Shown piece by piece: positions 1 to 14,885 of a stretch of DNA of 64,000 bases (positions are counted from its first letter, which is position 1; the number at the start of each line of letters is the position of its first letter). Made by a program: the position numbers and the translations under genes. Origin of the DNA: Stratiolaelaps scimitus (lineage: Eukaryota > Arthropoda > Arachnida > Mesostigmata > Laelapidae). The notes under the pieces were generated by a model. The model saw nothing but the letters and a program-made list of their open reading frames with translations. It ran no database searches and was not told the origin of the DNA. The stretch is taken from contig JABWDB010000002.1 in NCBI GenBank assembly GCA_019614645.1, positions 25,533,501-25,597,500 on the forward strand, given 5' to 3'.

Positions 1-3000
1 TCTGCTCTCATGCATCGACCTCTTCATATGGAATTTTCGAGTACACTCCCATTGTCAACACAGACAGATACTATTATAATATATATATGTATACTAATAT
101 ACATACAATTCTTCATTCGGTCCTCCTGTCGTCCGCTTTTGTTCGAAGTCAATAATACTACAAATTTGCATAATGTCACGTGCCTCGAGGGGTTTGCGAT
201 ATCCTCAACCGCTCCAATTAACCTGGAAAATAACGAAACTTTGATGAGTTTTATTCAGCGAATGACGTCGACGACGATGGCCTCCGCCAGCATCGCTCCC
301 TGCTTCCTCGACGCTGAAACGGCGGGGTAGAACGATTTCATTTTCATGAGTGGACGAGTTGTGGATTGCATCACCATAAACACAATTTTGACAGCTCTCG
401 CGTAATGTTGTACGTTGTGAAACATCATCAGTTTTCTCCCTCTGGCATTGTCCCACACTATTCGTGACCGTGGCAATATCTATCTGGGAACTCATTAATA
501 GTCGAATGCGAAAGAGGACTAATTATAATAACGATTCCGGTAGTAATAATAGTAACAACGAATGAAAGTAATAATGGCTATTTCTCCAATTCTCGGGGCG
601 AATTTTTAGGCCTCTTATCTTCGAATGGATTCCTTTTGACCAGCAGGCGGAGGGCTAGATTTAAAACAATATGAATCATGCAATACAATAATAATAATAA
701 AAAGTATATAGATAATAGTATTAATAATGGCAGATCATTTGGCCACAGAATTTCTAGATAACATAAACCTGTGGCCGCCGATACCTGAAAACCTATGGGA
801 AGTATTTAGTTGGACTATGCAGTTGCAAGTGCGGCAACAGAGGTATATTAATGCGTATTATTTATAGTTAGTAGATTCTATAGGTTACAGTAAAGAAGTA
901 GCAGAAACCAAACGAAACCTTGAGTATCATAGTGAGCTCGTTTATCTGTGTATATGTGGGTGCACCAAAACATAACTTTTTCTTTGTTTGTTACTGTTTC
1001 TTAGCTTTTGGGCAGGACTGTCTCGTAGGCCAAGTGATCGTCTAGGCCTAGAAAGGAGTTGTTAGCAGCCATGTTATTTCCTACTGGAATAGTGGTGTCC
1101 TGAATGAGGGATTGAGGGATGGGTGGATGCAGGAGTGGCTGAATGAAAGCAGACAGCTGAAGAGACAGCTGAAGGCAGTAACGCTCCCGGTGTGGCCGTT
1201 GTGAGCAAATGATTGGTACGTGGACACACGTCCCGACTCCAGGCCAAGTGCCCGTCGGTGATTCGTCATGGACCGGGTGGAGTTCACCCGAGGGCCCAAT
1301 ACACACTCTATGGGGCCCGAGGGTTCGGAACTGAAACGACACGACAGGATCCATGACCCCATAGAGCAGTGGGGACCACCGAAATACCTTCAGCTAACTA
1401 GACAACATTCAAACGCTGGCGCCAGAGGATTATACATCCCTGCAATCATGGACCTAGCGTTCACTTCAGCTTAAGGCAGAATATATGTGAAGAATTATTT
1501 GACTATTTGGGGAAGGTCACTAACTCAATTCCAAGCAAGAACAAGGCCAATGTATCATTTGGTTCCAGTATCATATCATTATACATGTCTATAAAAAAAG
1601 GCTGCATATAGCTTGGTTCCGCCTTGGAAATCCACGATAGACCGTTTCTAATCAATCTAGTATTCTGTAAGTTATAGACGAAACCATGAAGTTAAAACAA
1701 ACGAATAGGAATGTCGAAAAATGCCAACGTGAAATCATATTCACCACAGTAGTATTGAAAGATGCATTGGCGCGAATTTTCGAAAGATTGTAGTAATTGT
1801 TTAACTGCCTTAGTTCTCACCACAGCCTTGATTGGACAGTAGAAATATAATTGATTGAGAAACGATTAGTAGCATACTGACGCGCTGTGCAGGCACAACT
1901 TTTAAATGCTTTTTTGTGGACGTCGCAAGGACTCGCTTTCTGACGTTTTTGAAAAATTTTACTTGCTGCCTCGTGAGAGAATTCTTGCCCTATATTTGTT
2001 TTTTATTGATCCGAACCAAGCATGGAGATTCTACGCATATGACTTTACTCTTTGAGTGAAATTTGAGTACATGCGTAACCATGGTAAACATTTATCTTCA
2101 GGGGCCTTGTTTTGATGAACACTCCCATTTGTTGATTGATTCTTGCAGATGTTCTGCTATGATACGTTGTCTTCAGTGATGGACGCATCGGAGGCAAACG
2201 TACATATGATTCCATGTAAGCAAATCACTTTATTTCAAACAAGGAGTCATCTATGAAAACTGTGCGTCTATATTGGTTCAGTCGATCGATATCGGTCGGC
2301 CAAATATTTATTGATGTACCCTCTACCCTGAGCGCACATTCTACAGGCTACCTATTACTAAAGCATAGTAGCCCAGGGCAGTTACCCGGCCCGATACAAC
2401 GATCGTGTCCGGTCAACGAAGAAGCCGGTGGCAAGTCCTCATGGAGTTCTCCGAAGCCTCTTCGGGACTGCTGACGCATTTCCTTTTAACGCTCGATGTG
2501 TTTCAGTTTTGTCACCGTCACTCGATCCTGACTCCGCCGGTGCCACCGTCGCCTTTGCAGCAGATAGCGGGGCCGGTCCATTGCTTGCTACCACAACTGA
2601 CGCACCCGGGGCATCCAGACACAACCAGACACATCGACGTAGACAGACGCCAAGCAAAAGCGATCCCCACTCGTTTTATGGATCGCAACGAGTTTAAAGT
2701 GTCTAAACGAAAGGGTTAGAAAGAGAGTGCAGGCGGAGTAAGTAACTCTTCCATGTTGAGGTGGAGAGGCCCGGAGGGGAGATCAGGGAGGTGGGCGGTT
2801 GAATGTGTTCTGGGCCAGGGGTGGCTTTACCAGTCATCGTAGGACGAGGCCCCTGCGCGATCTGCTGCCTGTGAAGAATGCAATCAAGGGCTCATTTCAC
2901 GCTCGCTGCCCTCCCTCCCTTCGTTCTTCCGACGCGGTTGCAACAGCCAGCTTCAGTAGCGATACAACACAGACCGATCCGGACATCAGCCGCACACCTC

Positions 3001-6000
3001 CTACTTAGAACGGGGAGCGCGCCACGCGAAAGCGAGCGAAATTGTCGTACGTGAAATAACGGTTGAAACTGTGGCCGTCTAACGGCAGACACACGATCTA
3101 GACTAGATTTTGTATCATGGTGTCGATATAACGATAACAGGGAGACGCCCAATGTGAGCTCTTACTAGACGAGTAATACCGTCAGGATGGCCGGGTAAGT
3201 TCGAGGGACTTTGCTAGATGTACCCGAAGCGTTTCCACCAGTTAAGTTGCGTGCGGGGTTAGTTACAGTTTAAAAGTTACTGCATTTACTATGGACCGCG
3301 TAGCGGCTTCCTGCGGTTCACTGATGACAAAATATAGGGCCAAAGTTAGACGACAAGCAGCTTCGGTTAGTTTGTTGTCTAACCTATAGTATCGACCGAC
3401 CGTCGTTAGTGGTCGCAACGGGCTGAGACGATCCATGAAGTTATACACTATGTGATAGATGAGTTGGATGTACATGTGATAGTTCTCTTAAGCTTTAAAC
3501 AATAAATAACTGAAGCTACAATTGTTAGCAGCTTAACACGGTGTTGCTTTGAAGGGGGTTCGTTCCATGGATCGAATTAACGAAAACTTTCATATTTTAT
3601 AAAATCAGTAAACAAACTTAGTGATTTAGACGTTACCCAATCGAGCTAAATAATTGACCTTGTCACTTCGTATTGATCAAATATTGAAGTTCAACGACAT
3701 CAACAACAAAGCTAATCTATATATATATTGTATGCGCGGTGTTTCGTTCACTATGACCATGATACATCTCGGTAGCACCATTGTACTGCGTGACGTACTG
3801 ACTCGTCAGAATCAACAAATAGCAGCATCAAGAGATTTGAGCTGTATTTTATTTCGTATGACGCTGCTAAGCTGTGATTATAATACTTATACTATATGAT
3901 TATTGTCATTCGTTTCACTCAAGCACCATCTATTTCAGTTGCAGTCCGTTGCTCACAATGATGAGCATCTTTCGGTGGCCCGAAATGTATACATACTTCA
4001 GCTGTCCATGAGAGCTGCTGCTCCACACGAAGCAAACCCTTGACACAGGCCGTCAGATCGCTGGTAACCGAGCGCAGACTGGATCATTAGTACCACGCGT
4101 TCCGCAAGTGTCTAAAAGGACCGCCGCAAGGGAGATATTTGCAGGTGTCGCTGTCTCTCCGTTCACCATCCCCCAATCTCTTACTTAGTACGAATCACTC
4201 GCCGCACGAGATTGGAACAGAACATGCTGGTCTCGACAAATCTGAGCAAACAGCTCAGATGCAACACCACGATTAGTATCACTATGCTATTGTATTCCTC
4301 ATATGACAGCCTCATACACGTTTCTATTAAACGATTTTTGACACTTCGTTCCGAGCGTCGAATCCAACGTAGAAATTGAGCGAAGCCTGAGCGACTAAGT
4401 GCATGCGCTAATTATCGAACACCTTACTGATTCAACAGTAGCCTGATATATCCAAGCTATTCTATATTGCAGGTGCTCTTGGAAAGTATTCACCGAGAGT
4501 GTCCGTACTAAAATACGCCAACAATATAAGCAACACTGTTGGAAACGTGACAGACGGTGCGAATGAAGCTGTTTCCTCTGAATACCTACTTCATGAATGT
4601 CGCCTCGCCGGGGCCCTCCTCTCTACCATCTCTCCCGTCCGCCACCGTTCGTCTGCAACACCTGTAAATGAAGCATCTGCTTCGCTGCATGGGATCCCCT
4701 TGAGTGCAGCTGAGCGGGTCGAAACCGGTTGGAATGCCTTTGAGCAGATGGCCTAGGCGGGGAATCTATCTATACACGGCACAAATCAAGCGTTTACTGT
4801 CCCCAGACGACGGCAAAGTGGAGCCGTCGGGCGGCACCCATCTCTGCTTGGGTGTAGCCGAAATGAAAATGACATCCGTCCATATTATGGCATTTGGTAT
4901 ATCATATGCCGACCCATACGATGTACCCTATTCGGTGTTATTCTGTTGCAGGGGAGTGGGTCAAAATGACTCAGAATAGTAAGGTGTAAATTCCTGTTGA
5001 TCTCATCCTCTATCTGACGATTCATTCATTGCTGAGGTCGAATGCGTCTGAAAATTTACTCTGCTTTTACTTGTCTAGATAAATATATTATTAAATAAAT
5101 ATGTTTATATATTTAGTGTGCTGCTAATCTCTAGATTATAATCCAGCCCGCAGTCGGTAGTCTCTGATTTATATATATATATATATGTATATGCACACGT
5201 TACCGCTTCAGGACCTCTTCGATATGTTGGACGTGTACCTTGTCGCCTATGTGTCACCCCAGTTTCGAACCACAGAAAATGGCCGGACCAACAGGCAAAG
5301 GGAAAACCAAGTTTCATCATTACAACGCGTAGAGTGGACGTTATGACTTCGCGTCCTAACGTTCAGTTACCATTCGCCGTATGTAATGCCACTCGGACAA
5401 TGATCTCGAGACGTGATCTGTAAATTGATGATGATCCACATTGCTAAGAAAGATAAACAACGTCACTTGTAACATTGCTTATATGTCGCCTGACTATGAA
5501 AATAGATAATTAATATAATTTTCCTAAAAATCTGTGAAACCCACTTTAGGGTCTAAGTTAACATTAGCTGATAAAAATAAAGATACAGCAAAAACTCAGA
5601 GACTTTCTGACGAATGCTGTACCCGCGCCCGATCCAGATAAGTTTTTTTTTTTTGCCCGAAAGTTTTCTCCTTTTAAAGCTAGTATAATACATGCATCGA
5701 TATTGACTATCGCAAAATGTTGAAGTTAGTCTAATGTAACAGAGCAAGTGCAATTCTACTCGCGTCTAGCTGTTGCTAACTATTATGCAACCCACATCGG
5801 AAACATTTGCCAACATCAATATACTATGGAGGCATTTTCACGAACAACTTGCTCAGTATTCGAGGGCAGGGCAGACAATCCACATGTTAGTGCTGAGGGT
5901 GAGTGTATGCACCACACGCATTTGCGTGCATGGCTGTGTCGGTTGCTGGGGTCGACTTCGTTCTCGGTTTTCAAAATGCGACGCCTGTTGTCCGGACAAT

Positions 6001-9000
6001 TTGTATCTGCTCGGCCTCCCGCTACTGTTCTCTATTGTGACTGTTGTTGTCGTGTCGAACGCAACGCGTTACGTGGCTGTACTTTCCTCTCGCGAAAGAC
6101 TGTGGGACTGTCCAGAGGTCCGTGGCGGCGCCCTGATCGTGGTCCCTATTCGGGGTAGTGGGACGTTAATGCTGGTTGTGGCCATGGTCGAAGCGGCCAC
6201 CCGGCCAGTGGATGCAGTCCCGTCTCACCGTCAACGGCTGTTGGGACCTGAGGGTATGTTGGGGATACAACGCATAGTAGCGAACAACGTAGCTTGTACT
6301 TCCGGCGTGTTCATGTCCGCGTGTAGACGGCCCTAACGGCCTCATCGGTTCAGCGTGGGTCGGTCTGAAGTCCATGAGGCGTCTTTCCTCCTCTTTGGTC
6401 TCCACAGAGGCACGGCTGCCGTCACCAGCACCATCCAACGCCATCACCATCATCACGACCAACACGAATCGTCAAACGGAAACGGAAATGAGCCGTGTTC
6501 CAACGCTTGCAGTCCCCACTCGTCTGAACGTCCCCAATCCTACTTTTGCCTGCATCCGCAACCCTTAGGCACTGTCCATCCGAGACTTTACCACCCGAGA
6601 ATTCGGCATTCTCACTAAACTGCCTATGTGCAGAGGGAAGGTCATTCTAACGGGCACTCTCTGAACTTACTTATTTAACTTCTACACGCAACGACACACA
6701 ACTCCATGATGCCGTACAGGATAGCCCAACACATGGGTTGGCAATAATTAGAACAAGTACACAATACTTCGATGTTGACTTGGAGTTGTCACTGCATAAA
6801 GTTCGAGGGCAGAAATAACTTACGGTAGCCTGAAGACAGATCACATGTTCTTATTCGTTAGGTGGTTTACTGACTAGGGTACATAGACGAGCTAAGTAGG
6901 ACTTTTATTCTGGACGCACTTGACTACCGCGGTGGCGACTAGGCGCTGAGTTGGACTTAGAATGATGAGGTTTCTATCTCCTTCTGAAACTCAGTGGCCC
7001 CTTCGAAATACTTAAGTTCCTAATATTAATACCTTATCCGGGCTATTTTTAGTACCTGAAAACAACTATGATTGTGTAGATTGATTGGAAAGACTATTAT
7101 CACTTTGTTATCACAGATCCATGCATGTATCTAGACGTGCACATGTCTTACAAGCTATATGGATAATGAGTTCACCCATCTAACGGTATGGAGTAATGAG
7201 CTACCGTCGAGGCCACTATTAAATAGTATTAGTGTTCGGCGCGATGGTACAGTCTCATTCGATACTATGTCAGTGAAGCACCGTTTTCATTATTGATAAT
7301 CGTTAACTTATCATATATAAATACGTGTCAGCTCCAGTGTTAAACAACACTCGTTAAGACGACAAGCAAATAATTAATTCACCCTATGGAAACAGAGTAC
7401 CCCATCATACATGGGTGCGTTCTAAACTCTACGCAGTTCAAATATAATTCTCAGTTATTTTCCGGCAGTCATGCATAGCACCGTGCACAAACTAATGACC
7501 TTGCATTGTTGTTATTGTTGTTGCTCAATCTCTTATTTTCATTATCCGCAATAAATGAAGCTTGTAACACACCATGTTGGCATTTTGTGCTACCATTATT
7601 ATTCAATGCATTAAGCGATCAATCATTCTTCAAAGGAAAAATGGTATTAACGCAGCACTTATGGTCTGCATCGATGTAGATTATTATTTTGAATGGCTAC
7701 TGATTAGCAATTAGATCTACCTTATTTAGGTCATCTAACTTATGAAATGTTTTAATGGCAGCACACATTAAGAGATTTACTTAGGGTCCCGAGCACAACT
7801 ACTTCTTTAGAAACTCCACACTTGGCATCGAGCCTTCCGATAAATCTATTCTGGACTTTGTCCAGGGTCTTAGCGTGTTTCTCGAGATATGGCGTTCAAA
7901 GAATGAAAACCATTTCGAAAGCAGCGATCTGACTGTAACTTTCGTATCTGCATATCGACCACCTCATGGCAAAATGACTGCGCGGTTGACTTGTCAGTTG
8001 TCCGGGTATTTTCCACAACAGGCAATACATTCTCCATCGATCTTGACCATACATTAAGTCGACGTTACTTCTGTACAAGAAACCGGCGTTACCTTGCTCT
8101 ATTTCCTTGTTATCAAAAACTGGTATATATTACTTATATTACTTCGGTTTCCTTTGGGGGGGTGAGATAGACATTTTTTACTGAAAATGTTTCATTTTTT
8201 ACACCGGTGTTGGCATAGCGCAACTGTCTCTCGTTTAATGTGGATATGCTATCGCCGCTTGTATATCCTTTCAAAGATCAGAGTATATTAGCAAACTTAT
8301 TCAAAGTAAGATTACACAGCCACATGTTGATGGTGTTACGTCTACCACCAAGGTACCCGTGCCACGAGAGTGACGACCACTGATATGAATAAAATACATT
8401 CGCGTAGAACTCATCAAGGTCAAAAAGGAGAATCTTTAAAATCAAAAACCGATTGCTGGCAAGAATGATGTACGTTATGCATACATGGGCGCTTGTATAG
8501 CTTTAATTTACGCCGATTCCCATTGTGCTTTTCCAGCTACAATATGGTTTATTTTTATCAAGTAACATAACTAAGGTGAAGGTCAGCCATGATTGATCGG
8601 TATTGCATGTACCCAAATTCGAGAGTGACCCTGAACGTGTCGGCCAATGAACTATTGTACACATGTGCTTAGCCGGTCCGAGCAAGGCCTTTACCTCAGA
8701 TGCGGTTGTCATTGAAGTTTTCGTTGCGTCGTTCTCCGTTCCATTAATGAAGCACTGCCACGGTTTTGTTCCCTGGACGGAAGACGGTTGTGAACTTCTT
8801 GCGGGCGCAGTCAACAGTCCACGTGTCCTTTCGGGTGCATGTTTGTGAATGTCGCCGTTGCGTATCAACTGCCGACGAACGTCTCTGACGATTCCCTTTC
8901 AAATGGACAGCTGAACACGGTCATATTTGTGGCCATGAACTGTGTCTGGTGTTTGGGACGCGTATCTGCATGAGGCAGCAACAGCATCATTTAAAAGTCA

Positions 9001-10600
9001 TCATAATCTACGAAAGTACGTAGGGAATCGCTGACAATAAGAGAAAATCGGTTCGAGTGAGAAGGCAGGACTTACATGATTTTGGTAGTACATAAGGATA
9101 AAGATATTAACATGTATTGTTAATAATGTTCATATGTTTCGATCTGTGCATAAGCCAATTGTAAAAAAGGGGACGTATACTCTAAATGTCTATTTCTACC
9201 ATCTAAGGTATACTGCTCACAGTGGACTTAGATAGACTGTACATTGGCGCTTGCAAGAAGAATTAAAAAATTAGCGATCGTCCCGTCAGTGTTAAGACAT
9301 CATGTACGGATTGAATATGGTCCTCATTCTTCACCCTACAGTATCCGAATGACACGACTACCATGGAAAAGTACACCCACTATCATGAAATTGTCTGACA
9401 GCCAGAGAGTGCTTACAGTAGCCCTTGCCACAGACGGTGCGAGAACACGGAGCCCTTCCACCAGCACTTGTTTTTCTTTTCCAAGGGAAGTTATCGAATC
9501 TCATGGAACGTGTCAATTAGTGTTTGTCGAAAGGAAGCGCCTTTACATTTATGTACGTAAAACCAATGGTCAATAAGTGAGGCACCCTTACTGACTAACA
9601 GTGAAATCGGTAAATTAAATCAATTTATTCTATTGTAGGTGCATTTTAATTTGCAGCTTGAAGAATATAGATAATTTATATTGTTTCGTAGTATATGCAG
9701 GCAAATCGAAAGTGCTAGCAGCTACCTCAGTATTGCAATATGTCTGCCATTATCTATGAACATTTGTGCTATCTGTTAGTGAAAGGATCCATATAAGTAT
9801 GAGCTATACTCTGAACAATTCCAGTGACGCCACATGGACGCACGGTGCTTTCCTGTTGACGCATTACTTACTCGCCATAAGGTAGAGATTGTCAAGGTGT
9901 CTTGATTTATGTAGCTCTTGTATAAACGTGCGAATTATATGGGGTGTTGTATAGGGAGTGCGTGCATATATATATATATATATATATTGTTGATTTATCG
10001 TGTATATAAAAATATTTAAAATGAATCTAAAATCAGAACGTGCTTCATCCAGAACTTTGTAGTTTATTTAAGTTTTGTAGTGGTACGTTTGATTTTTAAT
10101 TAAAATTATACGCATCACTCAATCATACGTAAGTATTCTTCAGCAGTGTCGCTCTTCATTGTAGAATGTCTTATTTCATTTATGAGCCGAAGTCGTATAA
10201 CGGGAACGCAAACCATCACATTCAGTTTACTTAATTAACAAATGACCAGTAAAAGATAACTAAAATATAGTAACTAACTATAACAAAGATCGAAGTAATG
10301 CACTCGTTCTATTATTCTTAATTGCTGTCAAAGATACAGTAATATCATATCATTTTCGCCCGCATGGTGCTCGTGTCTCCTTAGGCAGCCTTTTGTGCGC
10401 CTATTCGACCACAGTACAATCTATACAGACACACAGATAAGGATATTTCACAAAGGGCGAATTCATAGCAAACGTAAGTCCTAGTTCGAAGTTGAGCTTC
10501 GATTGAGTGATGCTAATCAGTGAAAATATGAAATACTCGGCTCATAACGTTGATAGTTCCCGATGAGAGTATGAACTTGCACACGACTTTGGTGTTTCTG
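1..10600. other. Intergenic region, no supported gene
   Basis: I see no recognisable protein family or RNA gene in this stretch. Most of it is AT-rich with many stops in all frames. Two GC-richer patches, about 2400-3200 and 5850-6600, hold overlapping open frames on both strands, as expected by chance where base composition rises. Small exon-like pieces exist: an ATG-led open stretch at 727-842 ending in a donor-like site, an open stretch at 4475-4756 after an acceptor-like site, and an ATGGCCGG followed by a consensus donor at about 3187. None could be joined into a convincing gene. A TA microsatellite lies at 9966-9987. Confidence 0.5.
9966..9987. repeat. TA dinucleotide microsatellite
   Basis: Uninterrupted TA run about 600 bases upstream of the first cysteine-rich protein gene. 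Confidence 0.9.
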
Positions 10601-10637
10601 TATTTGCAGGCTCGTAAAGACGTGAAGGCAACCTACC

Positions 10638-12874
10638 ATGCGAAATTTACAGACACTCACAATGGCACTGCTTGGTGGTGTCATGGCAGTGAGCAGCAAT
10701 ATTTGTTCAGAGGTAAATATGCATATAAAAATATTTCAAATTAATGTCCAAAAATTTACAAATATACAGCAACAGTACGAATCACTACTATTGAGATATT
10801 GACTAAACACTCGTAAAAAATGAAAAAACAATTTGATCACGACTGATAACCAAGGGACGAGTTCGATATATATATATATTTTTTTTTTCTTAGACTCACT
10901 TTTAGACCGTACCGCATAAAAAATGTGACAATTTTTACCGTTTTTACCGTTGTACCATTTTACTAGCTATCTGCGTATGTATAACACAATACTTTCTGAA
11001 TCAATGATGAGTTTATTAGTAAGCGCCCCATCAAACGCCCGAAACATAAATAATAACGTAATATATTTTCTTTAGGCTATGATTAATGTTATGTTCCTTT
11101 TTTCTAGGATTACTTACAAAATTGCAGCGACCCACTGTACGTAATGACAAAGGAAGACCGTCGTAGTGTGGTCCCCGAAGGGAAAGAGGCGATGGTTGCT
11201 CACTGTGAGAAGCAGAAAGAAGCCGAAAAATGTCTACGAGAGCGAGCCGATGTTTGCGACACTGGATTCACGAAGGCAAGCAAGAATAAGAATAAAATTG
11301 TATACACTGAAATTTCATTCAGTTTTCGAACAGAACACGTGGCGTTGGGACGCTGAAGGTGTAGCAGGAATTATCCTTTTTATTTAGAGGGTTGTGAATT
11401 TTTTTGATGAATAACTTTTACATGAGCTGGAAGCTCTCTGCATAGAACGCCCTCTTTCCCGCTAAAAGCCTTTGCCGGACGCGCTTTTGTATATGGTCGC
11501 CATCAATTCGATTAGTGACTGCTGATGTTATTTAGAAATAAAGATAACATAGAGAGACTATTATGGTTTGCACTCATATTCAGATTTAATGTTATTCAGA
11601 GAGTGAGTTAAAAACGAAGATTTAATGCTGAATTACATCAATTGCTGAATTGCTGCTAAATTACAATTAATTAGGATTGTATGAAATTATATTTTTTAAT
11701 AAAGTTAAGTAGGTAATTTTGCCCATAATTTAGTAAGTCGAATATATAGAAATATTTATCTATTCGATAGAATAGTAATTATTAAATCAGAGCAATATTG
11801 TGCCTTTTTTATTGAAGGGCTTAAGCCGTGTCCTCTTCGACGACAACCACGAAGAGTTCTCACGTCGTTGTGATCCCTCTTCTAAGGTAAAAATAACATC
11901 GACAATTCTGAACTCAAGCTCTTTGTTCAATCAATTCGCAAGATAATCAATCGAAGTAACTATTGTCAAGAATTTCCGCAAAAATTCAAATACGAGAACT
12001 TAGCTAATTACTTCTCCTAATCTGCTTTCCAATCGTTTAATATTTCTCTCGTAAAAAATCTAACGCAGGTGTGAGTAATGTATTAAGAACAATCATAAGA
12101 GTTACGTGTACGATACACAATGTTGTACGTGTAAACGTTCGTGTCTTTTCTTTTCTCAGGAAAATAAAGACTTTCTCTCAGTAGCGCCATGCCTTAATAC
12201 CATAGGCAGCGAATTATACAAGTGTGTGGCCGACATGACGGCTCCACTCAACAGTTTGCCCAAGCTAAAAACATTCCGAGAGAAGGTAGGTAACACTCAT
12301 GGGGCAAAAATCGTGCCTATCTGTTAAGTGGCGCATGCATGTACTACTAACTTACTTTTCATTGGCTCAGCATGAAAATACTTAGAGATTTTATGGTAAT
12401 ATTCAGATATATGGTAGCCAATTAAAAAACAAAAACAGTAAAAAACTCATCTCTCTCTCTTCACTTACATAGGTTTATTCATACTGTTTTCTTACATCGT
12501 TGTTGTACCAGATTGACATGAACGCTAATTTAAGTGTATTCGCTAGCGTCTTCCCAATATCATCAATGAAGTAATATTTCATTAATAATTAATTACTATT
12601 CCTCAAGGTCGACCGGGGATGTTGTATGTACCAAAAGTTCGAGAAGTGTGCTCTCGAAGTCGCTGCAGACCGCTGTGGATCTGAGGCTCGGGCTTTCCTC
12701 GACGGTTATCTCGCGCAGACGGTCAGAGAGGCAGTTACTCTTCTCTGTTCAACCGATTCGTCGGTCTGCAACGCCCTTAAATCTTTTGATGTAGATGAAC
12801 GTGATCATGATGAACCTCGAAATATTTTCACGGCCATCCACTTCATGCTGAGCGAAATTCAGAGGAGACCATAG
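10638..12874 (+). CDS. Secreted cysteine-rich protein, paralog 1 (five coding exons)
   Basis: Function unknown. Coding exons are 10638-10712, 11108-11275, 11818-11886, 12160-12285 and 12608-12874, all joined in phase 0, giving 234 aa. The start is the first ATG after an acceptor-like site at about 10609. It opens a 20-residue hydrophobic leader (MRNLQTLTMALLGGVMAVSS) that looks like a signal peptide, so the product is probably secreted. The mature part has 14 cysteines, including one CC pair followed by FEKCALE and a CGSEARAF block. The spacing recalls secreted helical cysteine-rich families of arthropods and nematodes (27-kDa haemolymph glycoprotein/DUF1397, or DUF19), but I cannot assign it. 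Exon 2 ends at AAG followed by GCAAGC, an apparent GC donor; a weaker GT donor 24 bases later (after 11299) would add eight in-frame residues. The next gene is its tandem paralog with the same internal exon lengths. Confidence 0.85.
10940..11020 (+). repeat. Dispersed repeat family B, cysteine-rich gene intron copy
   Basis: Partner of 54403-54482, same orientation, both inside introns. Confidence 0.75.
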
Positions 12875-12924
12875 AACGCTATCGATTTATCGTTGTAAAG
12901 TATCGTGTATGTTTATATCCAATC

Positions 12925-12934
12925 AATAAATAAA
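12925..12934 (+). terminator. Polyadenylation signals of paralog 1
   Basis: Two overlapping AATAAA hexamers about 50 bases after the stop codon at 12874 fit the usual cleavage-signal position. Confidence 0.6.
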
Positions 12935-14490
12935 GCGATATACCTTATATCAGACGTCTATGTCATACCATTAATATACGTTTGATATACATATTTTTCG
13001 TTTTTACACACACTGAAATAAACGCCTTTGATTGAAATATACATTTAATTCGTTAAATCAAAGCTTCTCAAATGACTAGGTGAAGTCTCCATATTATTAT
13101 AGTTAAATTCAACAATCTGTAAATGGTTTTTTCTTCAGTCTTATCTGAGTGATGAGGCTTGTGTGAGTTCGCAGTACTTTGCAACGCAACCATACTACGC
13201 CCTTGTGTTTTCAACTACAAGGAATGTTTTCCTAATTATGTGAGTTGCCAGAGTACGAGGAAAACGTGGCTTTCGGTCACAAAGTTATTCACAACATCAA
13301 TGTTTTTGTAAAAAGGATTCTCTGAAGTATTCGTTAAATATCTCGATCGATGCATGCGAATCATTGGTGTACCTCACATTGCAGTGCTTGTATGAACATA
13401 ATCTTGTTTGCTTGTTTGTTCAGCCATTGACGATGTCCAGCTCACAAAGGCGAATAGATTTAATTGGTTGATACAGGTGCATATATACTCCAAGGCTTAT
13501 CAAAGAAAATCTGCAAGACAACCTGTGAAAGGCTCGAGTTTAATTAATAAAAACAAAAAATTACAACAGTTTGGACGCTAGCTTTGAAGGTCGTAAGATC
13601 AAGGGAAAGCCAGATGATGCTATAGAAACTTGAGTGGTAGAAATGATAACGTATTGTGGGACTATGGCAGGTACATATATGCAGCTATGTTCAAGAAGTG
13701 ACTGCTTCGAGCACCGACTGGCAGCATTACACCGAGCAGTTTCGGCCAGGTTAGAATTATGATATATTTGGACGTCGGGGCATTGGTCGCTCTGTCCTCG
13801 ACTGCTGCTGTTAGTTCTCTAAGGTTCTCCTGCTGACCCTACCAAGACACGTGAACATAGTGATTGTACTCATAGCATTTTGCTTCATGAAGCAACTATC
13901 AACATTGCAATGCTCTGTTTGTGACGAGCGGGATAGTCAAATATAACTTTGGACCACAGTGTTCCACAGGCACTGCAGCCTTCTTGAGATATTATATGTA
14001 CATACATACTTGCGCAAACTAACTTTCGACGTCGAATATATGCCAGTCAACAAAGCTCTAGTCAAATGTCCTCCGCAAGAGTTGCGGGTCGACCGACTTC
14101 CTCTGATATCTGTTAGCGATAGTATGCTCGCCCGCATGCAATTATTCTGTGTACATTTGGACAGCGATCATGACAGTGTGCAGAGGCACAGATTATCATG
14201 TCAATATATTTATTATTTATACCGTACTGTACTTATAGTCCCAGTAGAAATGAGACGAAATGGAGGTGTATCTCTAGACGATGTCTCCGGTGCCACAACA
14301 AGGTTGCAACCATCACATTGAGTTCTTCTCATTCAAGAATGAGCAACGATATCTCATCCTAGTGGCTATCTGATTTTCTGGATGAACGACCACGTGTCAT
14401 GTCTGAATCATCTCTTGCACTTCAGCTAGACAGTTGTTGGCTGCCCTTTCCGGTCGAGGAAAACGCGCACTTTCTCTCCGATAGCAGAGC
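12935..14490. other. Intergenic spacer between the paralogs
   Basis: I see no gene here. A 120-codon open frame at 13959-14321 starts at GTG, has no splice context and matches nothing I recognise. Confidence 0.5.
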
Positions 14491-14493
14491 AGT

Positions 14494-14524
14494 TATAAAA
14501 TCCAGACGAAGCCAAAACCAGTGT
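14494..14524 (+). promoter_or_regulatory. TATA box and likely start site of paralog 2
   Basis: TATAAAA at 14494-14500 is followed about 25 bases later by a CCAGTG initiator-like site. A short untranslated exon would run from about 14520 to a donor at 14555/14556, and an acceptor at about 14858 joins it to the exon carrying the start codon. This is inferred from consensus and spacing only. Confidence 0.45.
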
Positions 14525-14885
14525 TTGTACGACACATCAAGGGCCCCTCATTAAGGTAATGTACATACACACGATCCAGTATGAGCGAGTAACGAATTTA
14601 TTAGTGGCTTTAATATTTTCGTTCATTGTTAAGTTACAATGGTGTCGACAGAACTAACCCACACGATCCCCGCCTACACCTCAGCAGACTGGCCATACGC
14701 AACACATTTGACCAGCAATTAATGTCCGAACGTTGGATAGCTATATATAATAACAAACAACTTATTTTATAATATATTTCGATCAAAGCAGCTTTATCAG
14801 ATAATGTATTTCGACAGTAGTATTAAAACTTCTTTATCAACGTGCTGGAACTTTCAGGATAACCAGCTTAGGGTGGAAATCTATA